Assembly: GCA_022360715.1 (NCBI GenBank)
Contig: JAKSCG010000073.1
Coordinates: forward strand, 1 to 35,059
Direction of reading: 5' to 3'
Origin: Halanaerobiales bacterium
GTDB lineage: Bacteria; Bacillota; Halanaerobiia; Halanaerobiales; DTU029
Length of the DNA stretch: 35,059 bases
Shown here: piece by piece, positions 32,354-35,059 of the stretch
How positions within the stretch are numbered: the first letter of the stretch is position 1
Layout of the letters: every line of letters begins with the position of its first letter
The notes under the pieces: generated by a model
Seen by the model: only the letters and a program-made list of their open reading frames with translations
Told to the model about the DNA's origin: nothing
The model's database searches: none
Made by a program: the position numbers and the translations under genes

Positions 32354-32389
32354 CAGTATCTTGCAATAAAAGATACTGTGTGTTATTAT
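32354..32389 (+). promoter_or_regulatory. Promoter with perfect inverted repeat before the padR operon
   Basis: CAGTATCTT (32354-32362) and AAGATACTG (32370-32378) form a perfect 9-bp inverted repeat with a 7-base centre. TTGCAA (32361-32366), a 17-base spacer and TATTAT (32384-32389) make the promoter, so the repeat covers the -35 and part of the spacer. Autorepression by the PadR protein is the simplest reading. Confidence 0.75.
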
Positions 32390-32412
32390 ATATTTGAAAG
32401 GACAGTGATACA

Positions 32413-32736
32413 GTGAATATACAGTTCAAAAAAGGGGTTCTTGAATTATGCGTATTGGCAATATTAAGTGGCAAAGACCATTATGGATATGAGTTAGTTA
32501 ATGAAATGTCGAAAAATATTTCTTTATCTGAAGGTACGATCTATCCGCTTTTGAGACGGCTTAAGGCAGAAAGATTTGTGACTACTTATTTACAAGAATC
32601 TTCGGAAGGACCACCTCGAAAATACTATAAACTGACCCAATCAGGTCGAAAAGCAAAGGATCAATTATTAGCGGAGTGGGATTTGTTTGTTGCAGGGGTA
32701 AATAATATTGTAAAAAGGGGTGATGACCATGAATAA
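32413..32736 (+). CDS. PadR-family transcriptional regulator
   Basis: A 107-residue winged-helix regulator: [40 protein letters not shown] and [15 protein letters not shown] are the standard PadR elements. Start is GTG 32413 with AAAGGA upstream; there is no nearer ATG. It overlaps the next gene by 8 bases. In Bacillota such short PadR proteins commonly control HAAS/DUF4097 membrane genes involved in envelope stress. Confidence 0.93.
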   Translation: MNIQFKKGVLELCVLAILSGKDHYGYELVNEMSKNISLSEGTIYPLLRRLKAERFVTTYLQESSEGPPRKYYKLTQSGRKAKDQLLAEWDLFVAGVNNIVKRGDDHE

Positions 32737-33313
32737 AGTTGAATTTCTGCGGAGATTATCTAAGACCTTAGATAATATTCCGGCAGTTGAGAAGAATGAT
32801 ATTTTGTTTGATTATGAAGAGCATTTCAATATCGGTATGGAGGCCGGAAGAACTGAGGAGGAAATTGCTCAATCACTAGGAGATCCTTATATATTATCTA
32901 AACAGATCAATGTCAATTATATGATCAATAAAGCTGAAAAAACAGCGACTGCCGGCAATGTATTAAAGGCTGTTTTGGCCAGTGTCGGCTTAGGGTTTTT
33001 TAATTTAGTTTTTGTTTTAGGGCCTTTTCTCGGGTTGGTAGGCGTTTTGATAGGAATCTGGGGGGTTTCGCTTGGATTAACCTTTTCAGGCATAATTTTA
33101 TTTATCGCAACTATATTTAGACCAATGTTACCATTTATTATTAATATACCGGTTAGTTTTTTTACCTCTATCTTCTTATCAATAGGATTAACTAGTTTAG
33201 GTCTGTTAGTAACAATAGGATGTTATTATTTGACTAAGTCATTTCATAAGATAACAGTGCGATATTTAAAAATGAATTTACAGATTATCAGTAACTATAA
33301 GGGACTTACTTAG
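32729..33313 (+). CDS. HAAS-domain (DUF1700) membrane protein
   Basis: About 194 residues. The first ~60 residues are the HAAS signalling domain ([21 protein letters not shown], then [19 protein letters not shown] and [11 protein letters not shown]), and the remainder has three to four membrane segments. ATG 32729 is 8 bases from AAGGGG; ATG 32723 in the same frame is an alternative. The family is found between PadR and DUF4097 genes. It is presumed to sense or transmit an envelope signal to PadR; the mechanism is not established. Confidence 0.9.
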   Translation: MNKVEFLRRLSKTLDNIPAVEKNDILFDYEEHFNIGMEAGRTEEEIAQSLGDPYILSKQINVNYMINKAEKTATAGNVLKAVLASVGLGFFNLVFVLGPFLGLVGVLIGIWGVSLGLTFSGIILFIATIFRPMLPFIINIPVSFFTSIFLSIGLTSLGLLVTIGCYYLTKSFHKITVRYLKMNLQIISNYKGLT

Positions 33314-33322
33314 GAGGGAATT

Positions 33323-34186
33323 ATGAAAAAAATGAATATCAAAAAAATAGCTTTAATTTTGAGTGCTATTTCCATAGGGGCATTTTTAATCGCCGGGCTG
33401 CTTTTTGTTTTTGGTATTAATAGTTATGGATATCTTGAAAAAAATATTTATGAAGAAAAAATTCATCAAATAGATAATTTAGACCTTATACTGATTAAAT
33501 CACCTAGTTTTGATGTTAAGATTTTACCAGTTGAAAGTGATGAAATTAAAATTACTCTTACTGGTAGGGGTAAAGCAAGTTCTGAAGAGATATTTCCCCG
33601 GCTTACTACTAAAATAATTGGAGATAAGTTAATCATAGAAGTGAAACCAATCAGACAGTTTTCCATTGGATTTTCTTTCTTTTCCAGTAATCTCAAATTA
33701 GAAATATATCTACCTAAAAGCTACAAAAACAATTTAGATCTGGTTGTATCATCTGCTGATGTAGTGATTAACGATTTAGCAATTAATAATTTTAATTTTT
33801 CTACCTCATCTGGGGATTTAGATTTGACATCATTTAAAGCCAATCGATCAATAATGAGGGTATCGTCAGGAGATATTATTGCCGCAGGTTTTAACGGAGA
33901 TTTAGAGATAGTTTCAAGTTCCGGGGAAGCTTATATTGAATATGAAAAATTTAATAACAATGTGACTCTTAGATCTTCATCCGGGAACATTACGTTAAAA
34001 CTTCCACCGGAGTCCAGGTTTTATTTAAAAGCTGATACTTCTTCCGGGAATATTGTTACTGATTTTCCAATTGCAATTATCGGCTCGATCAAAGAGGATT
34101 ATTTAGAAGGGACTGCTGGTGATAGTAATAATCGAATTGAAATTAAAACTTCTTCCGGGGATATTGAGTTATTAATTAACAAGTAG
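33323..34186 (+). CDS. DUF4097 (adhesin-like beta-solenoid) membrane-anchored protein
   Basis: A 287-residue protein with one N-terminal membrane segment (about residues 9-30) and a long outside part with repeated SSGD/SSGN/SSGE strands (for example STSSGDLDLTSF, RVSSGDIIAAGF, VSSSGEAYIEY, RSSSGNITLKL, ETSSGDIELLI-like end), the pattern of DUF4097. ATG 33323 follows GGAGGG. It completes the PadR-HAAS-DUF4097 operon. No clear terminator is visible in the 17 bases before the convergent response-regulator gene. Confidence 0.9.
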   Translation: MKKMNIKKIALILSAISIGAFLIAGLLFVFGINSYGYLEKNIYEEKIHQIDNLDLILIKSPSFDVKILPVESDEIKITLTGRGKASSEEIFPRLTTKIIGDKLIIEVKPIRQFSIGFSFFSSNLKLEIYLPKSYKNNLDLVVSSADVVINDLAINNFNFSTSSGDLDLTSFKANRSIMRVSSGDIIAAGFNGDLEIVSSSGEAYIEYEKFNNNVTLRSSSGNITLKLPPESRFYLKADTSSGNIVTDFPIAIIGSIKEDYLEGTAGDSNNRIEIKTSSGDIELLINK

Positions 34187-34203
34187 CAGGTATCCTTAGA
34201 CTT

Positions 34204-34584
34204 TTATATGATAAATCTTTGTCGTTTACTATTAAGTATTTCCATAGTTATCTTCAATAAGTTATTGAGGTCAAAGGGTTTTTGAAGTGCACCCTGTATA
34301 TCTTCATTACGAAAAAAATTAATATCATTCAAAGCAGTAATAATTACTATCGGGAGACCTGTCAGGTATTGATTCTGCCGGATTGAGCGGAGGATATCCG
34401 GCCCTGACAGCATGGCCAGATCAAGATCGAGTAAGAGCAGATCGGGACTTAACCGGATTATTTCTTTAATGTCCTTACATTGTTTTAAAACAACAGTACT
34501 GAAACTGAAATAATTATAGAAGTCGGTAATTACTTTTAATAAATCCTGATTATCTCCAATAACCATGATTTTGTCGCCCGGCAT
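34204..34584 (-). CDS. Stand-alone response-regulator receiver domain
   Basis: About 126 residues, just a CheY-like receiver without an output domain. LLLLDLDLAM supplies the phospho-acceptor Asp (about residue 53), VIITA the Thr, and LQKPF the Lys. At the N-terminus only one acid is present (VIGDNQD) where two are usual. ATG 34584 is favoured: GGGAGG at 34594-34599 (on the - strand) is correctly spaced from it and too close to TTG 34593. No kinase gene is near. It faces the DUF4097 gene. Confidence 0.85.
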   Translation of the reverse strand: MPGDKIMVIGDNQDLLKVITDFYNYFSFSTVVLKQCKDIKEIIRLSPDLLLLDLDLAMLSGPDILRSIRQNQYLTGLPIVIITALNDINFFRNEDIQGALQKPFDLNNLLKITMEILNSKRQRFII

Positions 34585-34599
34585 TTTGTCCAACCTCCC

Positions 34600-34942
34600 T
34601 TTTTTAAAAAATCAAAATATCCTTTATCTAGATATACTTAGACATTTAATAACAAATTCCTGCATATACTTATAAATTATCTAAGAAAATAATGCAATAG
34701 CTTAATAATCTACATTTTTATTCCTGGAGTTAGAGATTTAAAGGCAATTATATTACCATTAAAAGATAAATTATCCAATTGACTCTGTAAAAAATCCTAC
34801 TCTAAATTTTTTGACGTGTCAAGTCTAAAGGATTTATTCCTATAATTTTAAATCATTAAAATAATCAGATAAATATAGCTTACCTTTTACCCGGAGGGAG
34901 GAAATGAGATAAGCAAAAAGCTTTGGGATGAGAAGTAGTTTT
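34600..34942. other. AT-rich gap with no gene
   Basis: No credible coding frame. Contents that can be seen: the promoter above, an inverted repeat TTGAC-GT-GTCAA at 34811-34822, and TATAAT at 34841-34846 followed by GGAGGGAGGAAATG near 34895, whose ATG reaches a stop after two codons, so it is not a gene start. Confidence 0.5.
34669..34697 (-). promoter_or_regulatory. Promoter of the receiver-domain gene
   Basis: On the - strand TTGCAT (34697-34692), a 17-base spacer and TATAAG (34674-34669) lie about 80 bases before the start codon, the first good sigma-A match upstream of it. Confidence 0.55.
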
Positions 34943-35059
34943 TCATTTCAGGAAATTAAGTATGCCGTCCAATTTTTTACCACAAGGGGGATTATATATT
35001 TTTCGTAATTTTTGCTGTAATTCCATTCTACCCATTTGAGTCCAGTGGGGGGTATAGAA
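34943..35059 (-). CDS. Possible C-terminal end of a gene running off the right edge
   Basis: On the - strand, a frame open at the window edge gives 38 residues (MGRMELQQKLRKIYNPP in the middle, GILNFLK at the end) before TGA 34945-34943. A second - frame is also open to TGA 34950-34948, so the choice is not certain. I do not recognise either product. Confidence 0.3.
   Translation of the reverse strand, partial: FYTPHWTQMGRMELQQKLRKIYNPPCGKKLDGILNFLK

Noticed and set aside
34811..34846. TTGACG and TATAAT as a + strand promoter
   Set aside because: The spacer is about 24 bases, too long for sigma-A, and no gene follows; the ATG near 34902 hits a stop after two codons.

Overview
The window looks like a chromosomal segment of a low-to-moderate GC, monoderm, probably anaerobic Bacillota (Clostridia-like or a neighbouring deep lineage). 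The evidence is strong AGGAGG-type ribosome sites, sigma-A promoters of the TTGACA-17/18-TATAAT kind, an alanine T-box leader in front of alaS, PlsY, an ECF transporter, and PadR-HAAS-DUF4097 and XRE-membrane protein pairs. Nearly all genes are on the + strand. I see no tRNA, rRNA, CRISPR array, intact insertion sequence or prophage.

Region 1 (1-20.4 kb) is a patchwork of small, mostly single-gene functions. It holds a DUF1349 protein, a degenerate type II/IV secretion-type ATPase, a chloramphenicol acetyltransferase-like protein, a GPH sugar transporter overlapping a ChbG/YdjC deacetylase (with the relic of a LacI-type regulator in front), RsgA, three peptidases (M1-like, S51-like, M50-like), an MBL hydrolase, a HicB-like/DinB-like fusion, a GNAT acetyltransferase, a geranylgeranyl-reductase-like flavoprotein, a DUF1566 membrane protein, a nucleotidyltransferase, PlsY, a TIM-barrel protein, several SAM methyltransferases, an APH-type kinase, and an XRE regulator with a membrane partner. 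Gene decay is visible: a methyltransferase broken by frameshifts (9105-9688), a methyltransferase with an in-frame amber codon (18111-18113), and the LacI relic.

Region 2 (20.5-24.2 kb) is housekeeping: promoter, alanine T-box, terminator, alaS, then a stand-alone protein resembling the activation domain of B12-dependent methionine synthase.

Region 3 (24.3-32.3 kb) is the most interesting part. A strong promoter leads into an RNA that matches the molybdenum-cofactor (Moco/Tuco) riboswitch pattern and ends in an intrinsic terminator. Behind it lie ten tightly packed, often overlapping genes: an FMN_bind-like membrane protein, a secreted protein with sulfite-oxidase-fold-like modules, a YkoE-like ECF S component, a membrane-anchored phosphodiesterase/nucleotide pyrophosphatase whose N-terminus resembles the same fold, a second small Moco-domain-like anchored protein, EcfA1, EcfA2, EcfT, MobB and an APH/Kdo-type kinase. 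The logic suggested (inference) is salvage of molybdopterin: capture outside, trimming of nucleotide or phosphate, ECF import, then re-phosphorylation and nucleotide attachment inside.

Region 4 (32.3-35.06 kb) holds a PadR-HAAS-DUF4097 operon with a perfect inverted repeat over its promoter, a stand-alone response-regulator receiver on the - strand, and an AT-rich stretch to the right edge with a possible gene tail.
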